Part shown: one piece after another, positions 15,841 through 24,447 of the stretch | Numbering within the stretch: the first letter of the stretch is position 1 | Layout of the letters: every line of letters starts with the position of its first letter | From: Deinococcus hopiensis KR-140 | Lineage (GTDB): Bacteria > Deinococcota > Deinococci > Deinococcales > Deinococcaceae | Direction: 5' to 3' | Assembly (NCBI GenBank): GCA_943327755.2 | Contig: CALPYF020000021.1 | Coordinates: 1 to 64,000, forward strand | DNA: 64,000 nt | Made by a program: the position numbers and the translations under genes | The notes under the pieces: model-generated | The model's input: the letters and a program-made list of their open reading frames with translations, nothing else | What the model was told of the DNA's origin: nothing | The model's database searches: none

Positions 15841-16875
15841 ATGCGCAACACACTGATCCTGCTGACCGCACTCGCCGCCGCTGGCGCCGCCAGTGCCCAG
15901 ACCACCCTGACCGTCATCACGCACGATTCGTTCGACGTGGACAAGAAACTCATCGCCGCGTTCGAGACGCAGAACAAAGCGAAGGTGCGCTTCATCAAGG
16001 GCGGCGACGCCGGGGAACTCCTGAACCGCCTGATCCTCACCCGCCGCGCCCCCATCGCCGACGTGGTGTACGGCCTGGACAACAGCCTGCTGCCCCGCGC
16101 CCGGCAGGCCGGCATCCTCCAGCCGTACAAGAGCCCCCTTCTCTCCCGCGTGCCCGCCGCGTACCGCCTGGGCGACGACGGCCTGCTGAACACCGTGGAC
16201 TACGGCTTCGTGGCCCTGAACTACGACCGCGCGTGGTTCGAGAAGAACGGCGTGGCGCTCCCCAGGAGTCTCGACGACCTGAAGACCCCCGCCTACGCCA
16301 AGCTCACGGTCGTGCAGAGCCCCGCCACGAGCAGCCCCGGCCTCGCGTTCCTGCTCGCCACCGTCAACCACTACGGCGAGACCGGCGCGTGGCAGTGGTG
16401 GCGCGCCGCCCGGCAGGGGGGCATGAAAGTCACGCGCGGCTGGAGCGACGCGTACTACAAGGACTTCACCCGCAACGGCGGCAAGTACCCCATCGTCCTG
16501 TCCTACGCCAGCAGCCCCGCCGCCGAGGTCTTCTACGCCGACGGCTTCAACCCCGCCAAACTTCCCGCGCAGGCCCCCACCGCCAACCTCTTCCTGCCCG
16601 GCAGCACCTACACCCAGCTCGAAGGCGTGGGCATCCTGAAAGGCACCAAGCAGGCCGCCCTCGCCCGGAAATTCGTGGACTTCATGCTGAGCGCCCCCGT
16701 CCAGACCGACATTCCCACCCGCATGTGGATCTACCCCGCCGTGAAAGGCACCCCCCTGAACCCCGTGTTCACCTTCGCGCAGCAACCCCAGCCCACCCCC
16801 ATCAAGGCCGACGTTGCCGCAAACCCCCAGCGCCTCGTGGACGCCTGGGTGACGCAGGTGCTCCGCGCGCGGTGA
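15841..16875 (+). CDS. thiB: Thiamine ABC transporter substrate-binding protein
   Basis: A 344-residue periplasmic binding protein that delivers thiamine or its phosphates to ThiPQ. It has a Sec signal peptide with cleavage near AASAQ (residue 20). LTVITHDSFDVDKKLIAAFE, IADVVYGLDNSLL, TVDYGFVALNYD and the YKDFTRNGGKYPIVLSY region are typical ThiB segments. ATG 15841 is chosen because a riboswitch-controlled Shine-Dalgarno lies eight bases upstream; an in-frame GTG at 15820 lies inside the hairpin. thiP follows after 365 bases. Confidence 0.95.
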   Translation: MRNTLILLTALAAAGAASAQTTLTVITHDSFDVDKKLIAAFETQNKAKVRFIKGGDAGELLNRLILTRRAPIADVVYGLDNSLLPRARQAGILQPYKSPLLSRVPAAYRLGDDGLLNTVDYGFVALNYDRAWFEKNGVALPRSLDDLKTPAYAKLTVVQSPATSSPGLAFLLATVNHYGETGAWQWWRAARQGGMKVTRGWSDAYYKDFTRNGGKYPIVLSYASSPAAEVFYADGFNPAKLPAQAPTANLFLPGSTYTQLEGVGILKGTKQAALARKFVDFMLSAPVQTDIPTRMWIYPAVKGTPLNPVFTFAQQPQPTPIKADVAANPQRLVDAWVTQVLRAR

Positions 16876-16925
16876 GGGTTGTAGGGAGTGGGAAGTGGGA
16901 ACGGCAACACCGCTGCTGCGCAGGA

Positions 16926-16968
16926 CCCCTCAGTCAGCTGCGCTGACAGCTCCCCTTGGAGGGGAGCC
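16926..16968. repeat. Interspersed double-hairpin repeat, copy A
   Basis: Two adjacent hairpins: GTCAGC-tgc-GCTGAC (16933-16947) and GCTCCCCT-tgg-AGGGGAGC (16949-16967), preceded by CCCCTCA. Related copies in the opposite orientation lie at 35141-35196 and 63480-63543. Confidence 0.7.
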
Positions 16969-17193
16969 TGCACACCTTCTCTCGCCTGAGCTGAAACAGT
17001 AGAACCTGCCGACATGCACCAGGACACCCTGCCCCTCTACCGTCGTGGCCCACGAGCCGTCGTGCGCGAAGCGCGCGGGCCATCGGCGATGCCGGAGGAT
17101 GGCGTCGAGGCCGGACACGTCACCGCTCCACGAAAGCCCGCCGCACCGAAAGAATCTCTTGCCGAGCGCAGCGACTGCTCCCCCGTCCCCCCC

Positions 17194-17217
17194 GGGGATG
17201 GGGGCTGGGGGGTGGGG
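17194..17217 (+). other. G-quadruplex motif upstream of thiP
   Basis: Four runs of four to six G separated by loops of two, two and one base on the coding strand, ending 23 bases before the thiP start. Both DNA and mRNA could fold into a quadruplex. Confidence 0.6.
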
Positions 17218-17240
17218 CAGCCCGCCGCAGGCGCCCACCT

Positions 17241-18788
17241 ATGACCCGCACGAAACTGGAGGGTTGGCTCCTCGCCCTTCCGGGCCTGATCTTCGTGGCA
17301 CTCTGCCTCGTCCTGCCCTTAGCCAGAACCCTGCGGGAGGGCGGCGTGACGCTGGACGTGTGGCGTGACCCGTACTTCCAGGGTCGCCTCGCGTGGACGC
17401 TGACGCAGGCGGGGGTGACGGCGGGCGTGGCGGCGCTGATCGGGGTGCCGCTGGCGTTCCTGCTGTCGCGCTTCGAGGTGCGCGGGAAAGCGCTGTTCCT
17501 GCGGCTGCTGCTGTTGCCGTTCGTGACGCCGACGCTGGTGGCGGTGCTGGGCCTGAGTGCGCTGCTGGGGCCGCAGGGGTGGGTGACGCGCCTGACGGGG
17601 GTGGACCTGAGTGACACGCCGACGCTGCTGGTGCTGGGGAACCTGTTTTTCAACGTGCCGGTGCTGGTGCGCCTGAGTTACGCGGGGTTCGCGCGGGTGC
17701 CGGGGAACGTGGTGGGCGCGGCGCGGTCGCTGGGGGCGCCCTGGTGGCGGGCGGCGCTGGGCGTGGCGCTCCCGCTGGCGCTGCCGGGGGTGCTGGCGGG
17801 GGTGGTGCTGGTGTTCCTGTACTCGGCGCTGAGTTTCGGCCTTCCACTGGCGCTGGGTGGGGAGCGGTTCGCGACGCTGGAGGTGGAGATCTACACCCTG
17901 ACGGCGCTGCAACTGCGCCTGTCGGAGGCGAGTGCGTTGATCGTGGGGCAGCTGGGGTTCACGCTGCTGGCGACCTGGGCGTACGTGGCCCTGTCGCGCG
18001 GTGGGGTGGGAGTGCCGTTGGGGGGACTGCCACGTGCGCGGGGCGGGGCGCGGGCTGCGCTGCTGGGGCTGGGTGGGGTGGTGGCGCTCGTGTGCTTCGC
18101 GCCACTGGTCGCGGTGATGCTGCGGGGCGTGCTGGGCACGTCGGGGTTCACGCTGGCGTACTGGCAGGGCGTGCTGGCGGACCCGGACACACCGCTGCTG
18201 GTGTGGAACACGCTGCGCTTCGGGCTGATGGCCCTGGCGGGCGCCACCCTGCTGGGCGGGCTGTACGCGCTGGGCGCGTGGCGGGCCGGGTCGCGGGCGC
18301 TGGATCTAGTGTCGCTGCTGCCGCTGATGGTCTCCCCCGTCAGCCTCGCCGTCGGGTACCTGCTGGCGTACCCGGTGCTGGCCGCGACGCTGCCCATGCT
18401 GATCGCGGCGTACACGCTGCTGGCGTGGCCGCTGGTGGTGCGCTCGCTGCTGCCCGCGCTGCGGGCCATTCCACCCCGGCTGCTGGGGGCCGCCCGCTCC
18501 CTGGGTGCCTCGCGCGGCGCGGCGTTCCGGTCAGTGACGGTGCCGCTGGCCTTCCCGGCGCTGCGGGGGGGCGGGGCGCTGGCCCTGGCGACCGTGCTGG
18601 GCGAGTTCGGCGCCACGCTGGTCCTCACGCGGCCCGAGTGGGCGACCCTCAGCACCGGCCTGTACGAACGGCTGGGCCGCCCCGGTGAACGCAACCTCGG
18701 CGAGGCGTGTGCGCTGGCGACCGCGCTGCTCATCCTCGCCACGCTGGCTTTCACGCTGCTCGACGGCGGCGAGGGCGAGGTCACGTGA
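17241..18788 (+). CDS. thiP: Thiamine ABC transporter permease
   Basis: A 515-residue inner-membrane permease made of two fused halves, as usual for ThiP. Each half has the ATPase-contacting EAA-like loop: GAARSLGAPWWRAALGVALP (about 165-184) and GAARSLGASRGAAFRSVTVP (about 415-434). About twelve membrane segments can be counted. It takes thiamine from ThiB and works with ThiQ. No clear Shine-Dalgarno precedes the ATG. A G-quadruplex motif lies directly upstream. The ATPase gene does not follow directly; a glycosylase-like gene lies between. Confidence 0.93.
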   Translation: MTRTKLEGWLLALPGLIFVALCLVLPLARTLREGGVTLDVWRDPYFQGRLAWTLTQAGVTAGVAALIGVPLAFLLSRFEVRGKALFLRLLLLPFVTPTLVAVLGLSALLGPQGWVTRLTGVDLSDTPTLLVLGNLFFNVPVLVRLSYAGFARVPGNVVGAARSLGAPWWRAALGVALPLALPGVLAGVVLVFLYSALSFGLPLALGGERFATLEVEIYTLTALQLRLSEASALIVGQLGFTLLATWAYVALSRGGVGVPLGGLPRARGGARAALLGLGGVVALVCFAPLVAVMLRGVLGTSGFTLAYWQGVLADPDTPLLVWNTLRFGLMALAGATLLGGLYALGAWRAGSRALDLVSLLPLMVSPVSLAVGYLLAYPVLAATLPMLIAAYTLLAWPLVVRSLLPALRAIPPRLLGAARSLGASRGAAFRSVTVPLAFPALRGGGALALATVLGEFGATLVLTRPEWATLSTGLYERLGRPGERNLGEACALATALLILATLAFTLLDGGEGEVT

Positions 18789-18799
18789 GAGAATCCGGC

Positions 18800-19474
18800 A
18801 TGACCGATCCTCTGCCCGCGCAGCTGTCCGCGTTCATTCAGACGCACGGGATCAGGGTGGATCCGGAATTCAGCCTGCACGCCAGTGGGGTGCATTCGGT
18901 CGTGAACTGCGTGTTCAGCGCGCAGGCCCGCTTCGATGTCGTGGTACTGCCCCTGCTGAAACGGCTCAATGACCGACTGCCGGACGTTCCGGAACTGACC
19001 TTCCAGGCTTTCGTGGACGACGTGGACTCGATGGGCACGGAGGCATATGCCGAGGACGTGGTGCGCAACCGCCAGCGGCTCTCGCGCCGCCTGAAGGTCG
19101 AGGTCGCGCGCGACGTGGCCGCGTTCTTCGTCCGGCACGGCGTTCAGACCGTGGGCGACTTTCGGCGGCTGGACGACGAGGCCGCCGAGCAGATGGTACT
19201 GGTCGAGCTGGTGCAGGAGGTCAGAGGCATCGGGCCGACGCTGGCGCACTATCTGCTGTGGCTGCTGGGCCGCGAGGATCACGTGAAAGTGGATTCCCTG
19301 CTGACTCGCCTGTTCGCCCGGGTCGGTGACTGGCAGCCTCGTATGGGGAACGACGCCGACCGCGCCCGCATCACGGCCGCCATCCGCGGGGTGGCCACCG
19401 ATCTGGGCACGACGCCCGCCCGCCTCGACAATGCCCTGTGGCAGTTCGAGAGTCGCCCGAAAGAGCGCAAGTGA
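18800..19474 (+). CDS. Helix-hairpin-helix, DNA-glycosylase-like protein inside the thi locus
   Basis: A 224-residue protein. The segment VRGIGPTLAHYLLWLLGRED followed by HVKVDSLLTRLF (about residues 134-170) resembles the helix-hairpin-helix and catalytic-Asp region of the endonuclease III/HhH-GPD family (compare GVGRKTA...VDTHV). The Lys used by bifunctional glycosylases is replaced by Thr, and no iron-sulfur cysteines are present. It could be a monofunctional base-excision enzyme or a non-catalytic relative. The gene starts 11 bases after thiP and overlaps thiQ by four bases (GTGA), so it is embedded in the transporter operon. Why is not evident. Confidence 0.6.
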   Translation: MTDPLPAQLSAFIQTHGIRVDPEFSLHASGVHSVVNCVFSAQARFDVVVLPLLKRLNDRLPDVPELTFQAFVDDVDSMGTEAYAEDVVRNRQRLSRRLKVEVARDVAAFFVRHGVQTVGDFRRLDDEAAEQMVLVELVQEVRGIGPTLAHYLLWLLGREDHVKVDSLLTRLFARVGDWQPRMGNDADRARITAAIRGVATDLGTTPARLDNALWQFESRPKERK

Positions 19475-20448
19475 CCGACCTTCCCCCTGCCCTGTCCCTC
19501 GCTGGTCTCCGCAAGTTGTTCGGTGGGGTGGCAGCGGTGCGGGGTGTGTCGCTGGACGTGGCGGCGGGTGAGACGGTGGCGCTGCTGGGCCCGAGCGGGT
19601 GTGGGAAGAGCACGGTGCTGCGGGTGGTGGCGGGTCTGGAGCGGCCGGATGCGGGGTCGGTGGCCGTGGCGGGTCGGGATGTGACGGCCCTGCCGCCGGA
19701 GGCGCGTGGGGTGGGGTTGGTGTTTCAGGATTACGCGTTGTTTCCGCATCTGAGTGTGCTGGGGAACGTGGCGTACGGGCCGCGGGTGCGGGGCGCGGGG
19801 CGCGCGGCGGCAGAGGCGCGGGCCCGCGAGGCGCTGGCGCTGGTGGATCTGCCGGGACTGGAGGCGCGGCGTCCGGCGGGGCTGTCGGGGGGGCAGGCGC
19901 AGCGGGTGGCGCTGGCGCGGGCGCTGGCGACGGGGGCGGGGCTCCTGCTGCTGGACGAGCCGATGTCGAACCTGGACGAGCGGCTGCGCGCGGAGTTGCG
20001 CGCGGGGTTGCGGTCGCTGTTCGCGCGGGTGGGGGCGGGGGTGCTGCTGGTCACGCACGATCAGCGGGAGGCGCGGGCGCTGGCCGGGCGTGTGGCGGTC
20101 ATGCGGGCGGGTGAACTCGTGCAGGTGGGGGCCACCGAGGAGGTGTTCGCGCGGCCCACGACGGCATGGGTGGCGGCGTTCCTGGGCGAGTCGAACCTCC
20201 TGCCGGAGGGGCCGGGCTGGGTGCGCTTCGTCCCGGAGGAGGCGCTGCGGCCCGGCGTGGGTGAGTGGTGGTCGGTGACGGCGCGGCAAGCGGTGGAGGG
20301 AGGTGTGCAGGTGACTGTCGCACACGCCTGGGGGCCACTCTCGTTGACCCTGAGTGCGCGGGAGGCGGCGGCGCTGGACGGCGACCGGCTGCGCCTGAGC
20401 GTGGACGAGTCGGGCGTGCGGCGTCTGCCGGAGGACCGCATTCCCTAG
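19471..20448 (+). CDS. thiQ: Thiamine ABC transporter ATP-binding protein
   Basis: A 325-residue ABC ATPase. It has Walker A GPSGCGKST, Q-loop VFQDYALFPHLS, signature LSGGQAQRVALARALA, Walker B LLLLDEPMSNLD and the switch His in LVTHDQREA. A C-terminal region of about 90 residues gives a TOBE-like extension, longer than E. coli ThiQ (232). The call as ThiQ rests on operon context with thiB and thiP; the ATPase alone would read as a generic polyamine/iron/thiamine type. The GTG start overlaps the upstream stop. Confidence 0.88.
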   Translation: MTDLPPALSLAGLRKLFGGVAAVRGVSLDVAAGETVALLGPSGCGKSTVLRVVAGLERPDAGSVAVAGRDVTALPPEARGVGLVFQDYALFPHLSVLGNVAYGPRVRGAGRAAAEARAREALALVDLPGLEARRPAGLSGGQAQRVALARALATGAGLLLLDEPMSNLDERLRAELRAGLRSLFARVGAGVLLVTHDQREARALAGRVAVMRAGELVQVGATEEVFARPTTAWVAAFLGESNLLPEGPGWVRFVPEEALRPGVGEWWSVTARQAVEGGVQVTVAHAWGPLSLTLSAREAAALDGDRLRLSVDESGVRRLPEDRIP

Positions 20449-20483
20449 CGTGACTTTTCTTACATTTTTCGTATGCTGACAGC

Positions 20484-21527
20484 ATGGTCAACTCGAACAG
20501 GGGAAAGAGCGAGGTCAGGTGGGGAGCGCGGCTGGAGCTGACGCTGCTGGGCATGCTGTGCGTGGGGACGGGCAGCGCGGCGACGTACGCGGGACCCCAG
20601 GCGGCGGTGTACATCGGGGACCGCTGGTGCAGCGGCGGGTACTGCTCGGGCAGCGTGTACGCCGCGTTCGACGAGGCCCTGTCCCGGGCCCTGAGTGGCA
20701 GCGGCTACGTGCGTCCCCTGCGCCAGCCGGAAGGCGCGAGCCTGGACCTGCGGGGCGGCATCACGGACGTCAGTACCGGTGGGGGGCTGTGCCTGCCGTT
20801 CGTGGGCTGCGTGCGGGGCACCACGGTGCGCGCCAGCCTGGAACTGCTCGACCGGCAGACCGGGGAGGTCCGCTGGCAGGACGCCTGCGAGGGCAGCAGT
20901 TCGGGCTTCAGCACCTGGACGTGGTGGACCGGCAGCGTGTACCTCGACTCCGACGAGGGCAAGGCGGCGGCGGACTGCGCGGCGAAGATGGTCCAGAAAC
21001 TGACCGGGAGCGCGGTGCTCAGGCCGTACCTGACGCTCGCGCCGGGCGCGGCCCTCAATTCCCCTGCGGCTCCTGCCGCGCCGGCCACGGCCCTCGGCCC
21101 GGCCCCCGCCGCAACCCTGCTCGTCCGGCAGCTGGAGGGCGCACTGCGTGGGCTGGCGTTCGCGGACCTGAACGCGCTGTCCAGCAGCGACGTCCTCAAC
21201 CCCGTGAAAGTGAAGGAACTGAACGCGGCAGCCACGGCGGCGACCCTGAGGGCCGCGGCGTCCCTGAAGTTCGAGGTGGGGGCCCCCGAGACTGCCGGGC
21301 CGTACCAGCTGGTGGGCGTCACGTACACCCTGCCGGACGGGCGCGAGCGCTTCACGCAGCTGGCGGTCACGTCGGACCCGGCGCTGAACCCGCGTGGTGG
21401 AACGCGGCTGCTGTACCTGTCGCCTCTCAATCCGCTGCGGTCCAGCGCGCCGCTCGACGGGGTGAGCCGCAATGTCGAGACGCTGCTGGGTGACGTGCTG
21501 GGCAGCCTGAACCTGCCCGGACTGTAG
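20484..21527 (+). CDS. Unknown secreted protein within the thiamine locus
   Basis: A 347-residue protein that I do not recognise. A hydrophobic segment (about 18-32, LELTLLGMLCVGTGSAA) looks like a signal peptide. Cysteines occur at several points of the N-terminal half (DRWCSGGYCSG, LCLPFVGC, DACEGS), suggesting disulfides outside the cytoplasm. An Ala/Pro linker (about 185-210) precedes a C-terminal domain with LPDGRERFTQLAV. TATGCT at 20472-20477 lies six bases before the ATG and TTCCC-free AT-rich sequence precedes it, so this gene probably has its own leaderless promoter and is not simply part of the thi operon. Confidence 0.6.
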   Translation: MVNSNRGKSEVRWGARLELTLLGMLCVGTGSAATYAGPQAAVYIGDRWCSGGYCSGSVYAAFDEALSRALSGSGYVRPLRQPEGASLDLRGGITDVSTGGGLCLPFVGCVRGTTVRASLELLDRQTGEVRWQDACEGSSSGFSTWTWWTGSVYLDSDEGKAAADCAAKMVQKLTGSAVLRPYLTLAPGAALNSPAAPAAPATALGPAPAATLLVRQLEGALRGLAFADLNALSSSDVLNPVKVKELNAAATAATLRAAASLKFEVGAPETAGPYQLVGVTYTLPDGRERFTQLAVTSDPALNPRGGTRLLYLSPLNPLRSSAPLDGVSRNVETLLGDVLGSLNLPGL

Positions 21528-21545
21528 GTCTACACTGGGGAGGTT

Positions 21546-22208
21546 TTGAGACGACTGGACGGCACAGAGGGAGTGGCAAGGGTCGCGTGGGTGCTGGTGG
21601 GGGGGCGGCTGGTGGATTCGCCGCTGCTGGCGGCACTGCCCCGCCCGGCCGTGGTGGTCGCGGCGGACGGCGGGGCGCGGCACGCGGCGTTGCTGGACGT
21701 GCGGGTGGACGTGTGGGTGGGCGATTTCGACTCGTCGGCGGGCGTGCAGGTTGACGCCCCGCGTGAGGTGCACCCGGCAGCGAAGGACGAGACGGACGCG
21801 GAACTGGCGATCCGGGTGGCGCGGGAACGGGGCGCGACGGAGCTGGTGCTGCTGGGTGCGTTCGGCGGGCGCTTCGATCACACGCTGGCGCTGGCACTGC
21901 TGGCCGTGCGCCTGACCGAACGCGAGGGCCTGCGCGTGACCCTGAGCAGCGGGGACGAGTGGGGCTGGCCACTGACGCCCGCCTCTCCCCTGTCGCTGGA
22001 GGTGCCGCGCGGCGCGACCCTGAGCGTCCTGGCCGTGACGGACCTGCGCGGCCTGAGCCTGGACGGGGTGCGCTGGCCGCTGACCGACGCGACCATTCCG
22101 CTGGGGAGCGGCTGGACGGTCAGCAACGAGACGCCGGGCGGGCCGGTCGCCGCCTCGCTGCGCGGCGGGCACGCCATCCTCACGGTTCTGCCGGGCCTGC
22201 CGGACTGA
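21546..22208 (+). CDS. thiN: Thiamine pyrophosphokinase
   Basis: The enzyme transfers pyrophosphate from ATP to thiamine, giving TPP, so it uses the imported vitamin. Family motifs are present in order: AADGGARHA, VWVGDFDSS, KDETDAELAI and LLGAFGGRFDHTLA (about residues 38-115). The C-terminal beta domain ends with SNETPGGPVAASL. At 220 residues the size is normal. The start is uncertain: TTG 21546 follows GGGGAGG very closely, and GTG 21573 (MARVAWVLVGG) looks natural. A hairpin with a T-rich tail ends the locus. Confidence 0.92.
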   Translation: MRRLDGTEGVARVAWVLVGGRLVDSPLLAALPRPAVVVAADGGARHAALLDVRVDVWVGDFDSSAGVQVDAPREVHPAAKDETDAELAIRVARERGATELVLLGAFGGRFDHTLALALLAVRLTEREGLRVTLSSGDEWGWPLTPASPLSLEVPRGATLSVLAVTDLRGLSLDGVRWPLTDATIPLGSGWTVSNETPGGPVAASLRGGHAILTVLPGLPD

Positions 22209-22212
22209 CAAC

Positions 22213-22247
22213 AGGGGGAGGCCCGTGCGGCGCTCCCCCTTCTTTCT
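22213..22247 (+). terminator. Intrinsic terminator after thiN
   Basis: AGGGGGAG (22213-22220) pairs with CTCCCCCT (22233-22240), followed by TCTTTCT. A good factor-independent terminator ending the thiamine locus. Confidence 0.8.
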
Positions 22248-22256
22248 GCGTTCAGA

Positions 22257-23630
22257 TCAGTTGGCGGGGCAGGCGTCCACGCCGGGGCGGGTGGCGCGCG
22301 TGAAGCGGCAGCCGTAGGCCGGGTCAGCGAGCACGGCCGGGGTGGTGACGTCGTCCCCAGCGGGCTTGGCGCCGCCCGCCTCCCACTTCACGAGGTCACC
22401 GAAGCCCTCGGCGAGCTCCGGGCCGGTGAACTCGCAGTGCCCGGCGGCGCGGATGGCGCGCTGCACGAGGCGCTCGCCGTTCCCGGCCGCAGTGACGGCC
22501 GCGCGGTACAGCTGCTGATGTTTGAAGGGCACGTAGAAGTCCCCGGTGGTGTGCATCGTCAGGACAGGCACGCCGATTTCGCCGTTCACGCGGGGCAGGT
22601 CGCGCACCCGGTCACTCAGGGCAGGATTCGGGTTCTGATCCGGCGTGACACGCAGGATGCCCGCGTTGAAGGCGGCCTCGGCGGCGGTGGGGGTCGCGCC
22701 GCTCGTCCAGCGGTAGCTGGTGGTCGCGTTGCCGTAGATGTTGTGCGGCAGGATGCCCGTGATGGTGCCGTCCGCGCCACCGGTGCCCAGCACGGCCTTC
22801 TGCCAGTACCCGGCGCGGAACCCCAGGTCGAACACGGGGCGGGGCCCCCCGGTAAGGTTACGGGCGATCTCGCGCAGTTTCGCGCCCTGGGTGGCGTTCT
22901 CCTGCCACAGGGGGTCGGTGGTGCTGGTGAACAGCGCGGCCAGGATGTCCGGCAGGAGTTTGGCGTAGGTGTCGGTCCCCTGCGGGAAGGTCTTCGGGCC
23001 CAGCCCGGCAAGCTGCGCGGCGGCCAGCGTGTAGTCCCCGAGCCACTGGAATTCGTATTCCTCGTCCATGACGCCGCAGACGGGCATGGCGGCGGCGTAG
23101 GTGGTCCTGTTCTTCGCGGTCTGCCCCGTTTCCTTCTCCACGGCGGCGCCCGCCACGTGCCCACCCATGCTGACGCCCATGATCAGCGTCTTGCTGGGTT
23201 TCGCCCGGCCGGTCAGGGTCGGGAAGGCGTTGGCCAGGGCGTTGGTGTCCTCCACGCCGGCCTGCACGTCGTAGTAGTTGGCACTGTAGGAGCTGGCGGC
23301 CCAGGCGTACCCGAGGCTCAGCCAGTAGGCGCGCAGCGCGGGGGCCTGCACGATCAGGTTCGGGCCGTCGCCGGCGTACCCGTGGGCGTACATGATCAGC
23401 TGGCCGTTCCAGTTGGCGGGCACCTCGATGGCGTACGCGGCGTCACCGTGAATGCCGGGCATGACGCCCTGGTAGATGTTCGCGCCGGTCAGGGCGGTGA
23501 AGGTGGGCGTCACGGCCTTGAAGGTGCGGGTGTCGTGGGTGCGGGCCGTGGTGGGCACCGGCACGGACGCCGGGGCGCAGGCGGACAGGGCGAGGACAGC
23601 AAGCAGACTGGCAGTCACGGAACGCTTCAT
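22257..23630 (-). CDS. Alpha/beta-hydrolase lipoprotein
   Basis: A 457-residue probable serine hydrolase. The N-terminus MKRSVTASLLAVLALSAC carries a lipobox, so the enzyme should be lipid-anchored outside the cytoplasm. GVSMGGHVA (about residues 150-158) is the G-x-S-x-G nucleophile elbow, MYAHGYAGDG is the oxyanion-hole region, and the catalytic Asp and His are likely in TTGDFYVP and RAAGHCEF. Several cysteines suggest disulfides. The ATG has AGGAGT upstream. It could be an esterase or peptidase; the substrate is unknown. Confidence 0.8.
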   Translation of the reverse strand: MKRSVTASLLAVLALSACAPASVPVPTTARTHDTRTFKAVTPTFTALTGANIYQGVMPGIHGDAAYAIEVPANWNGQLIMYAHGYAGDGPNLIVQAPALRAYWLSLGYAWAASSYSANYYDVQAGVEDTNALANAFPTLTGRAKPSKTLIMGVSMGGHVAGAAVEKETGQTAKNRTTYAAAMPVCGVMDEEYEFQWLGDYTLAAAQLAGLGPKTFPQGTDTYAKLLPDILAALFTSTTDPLWQENATQGAKLREIARNLTGGPRPVFDLGFRAGYWQKAVLGTGGADGTITGILPHNIYGNATTSYRWTSGATPTAAEAAFNAGILRVTPDQNPNPALSDRVRDLPRVNGEIGVPVLTMHTTGDFYVPFKHQQLYRAAVTAAGNGERLVQRAIRAAGHCEFTGPELAEGFGDLVKWEAGGAKPAGDDVTTPAVLADPAYGCRFTRATRPGVDACPAN

Positions 23631-23729
23631 GGGACTCCTTGGGCGCGGGCGCGCCGGATTGGGCTGTACTGATCTGCCCTGACTATAGACCCGGGAACCC
23701 CGGAGGCGACAGCCGCGTACAGAGCTGAC

Positions 23730-24386
23730 ATGAGATCAAGTGGCAGAGGGTGGGGGTGCGGGTGTCTGGGCTGCGGCGGAGGCACACTGCTGGTACTGGC
23801 GCTCCTGGTAGGCGCGGCGTGGTTCTTCGTGATTCAGCCCGCGCGGTCGTTCCTGGCGAACTGGCAGACGCCCACCACGCAGACGCAGGGTGGGCAGGCG
23901 CAGGGTGGGGGGACGGTCACGCCGCCCGCCCCGACCGGGAACGTGAATGCGGCGCTGACCAAGACGGACGTGCAGAAGTTCGTGCGGGTGCGCCGTGACG
24001 TGCGTCAGGCCATGGGCTCGTCGTTCACGGGCGTGCAGCAGGTGTGGACGGACATCCAGAACGGGCAGAACCCGAACCTGTTCCAGATGATGACCGTGCT
24101 GCGCGAGGTGGGCGGCAGCGTCGGCGCGGCCCGGCAGGCGCAGGCCACTGCCCTGAACCGCGAGAACATGAGCGCCGAGCGCTACGCGGCGGTCCGTTCG
24201 GGCGTGAACCGGGCGCTGGGCGTACCCAGCATCGACTTCTCGCAGGCGGCGCAGACCCTGCAGAACGGGCAGCTGCCGGACCTGAACCGCGACGTGCAGA
24301 CCGGCACCGCGCAGGAACGGGCCCTCGTGCAGCCCTTCCAGCGGGAACTGACCGAGACGGTCGCGCTGGGCCTGCTGGGCCTGTAA
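23730..24386 (+). CDS. Unknown membrane-anchored protein with Gln/Gly linker
   Basis: A 218-residue protein that I do not recognise. Residues 1-17 are Gly/Cys-rich (WGCGCLGCGGG), followed by one membrane helix (about 18-38), a Thr/Gln/Gly/Pro linker (about 46-70) and an alpha-helical domain of about 140 residues (DVQKFVRVRRDVRQAMG onward). The cysteines just before the helix are unusual. The C-terminal domain is likely extracytoplasmic. It is followed by a strong hairpin terminator and then by a palindromic repeat element. Confidence 0.6.
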   Translation: MRSSGRGWGCGCLGCGGGTLLVLALLVGAAWFFVIQPARSFLANWQTPTTQTQGGQAQGGGTVTPPAPTGNVNAALTKTDVQKFVRVRRDVRQAMGSSFTGVQQVWTDIQNGQNPNLFQMMTVLREVGGSVGAARQAQATALNRENMSAERYAAVRSGVNRALGVPSIDFSQAAQTLQNGQLPDLNRDVQTGTAQERALVQPFQRELTETVALGLLGL

Positions 24387-24401
24387 CGGGTCCTCGGGAC
24401 A

Positions 24402-24427
24402 CGGGCGCCCTCCGCGTGGGGCGCCCG
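24402..24427 (+). terminator. Hairpin terminator after the membrane-anchored protein
   Basis: CGGGCGCCC (24402-24410) pairs with GGGCGCCCG (24419-24427), followed by CTTCCTGCTGTT. It lies 16 bases after the stop. Confidence 0.65.
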
Positions 24428-24447
24428 CTTCCTGCTGTTGCTGTCAG

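Larger units (their letters stand above)
16876..17240. other. Gap between thiB and thiP
   Basis: 365 bases without a convincing gene. It holds interspersed repeat copy A (16926-16968) and a G-quadruplex motif (17194-17217). Open frames here lack a ribosome binding site and family resemblance. No promoter for thiP was identified, so thiP may depend on read-through from the riboswitch promoter. Confidence 0.6.

Noticed and set aside
17014..17368. Two open frames in the thiB-thiP gap
   Set aside because: They overlap the repeat, the G-rich motif and the thiP start, have no Shine-Dalgarno and no family resemblance.
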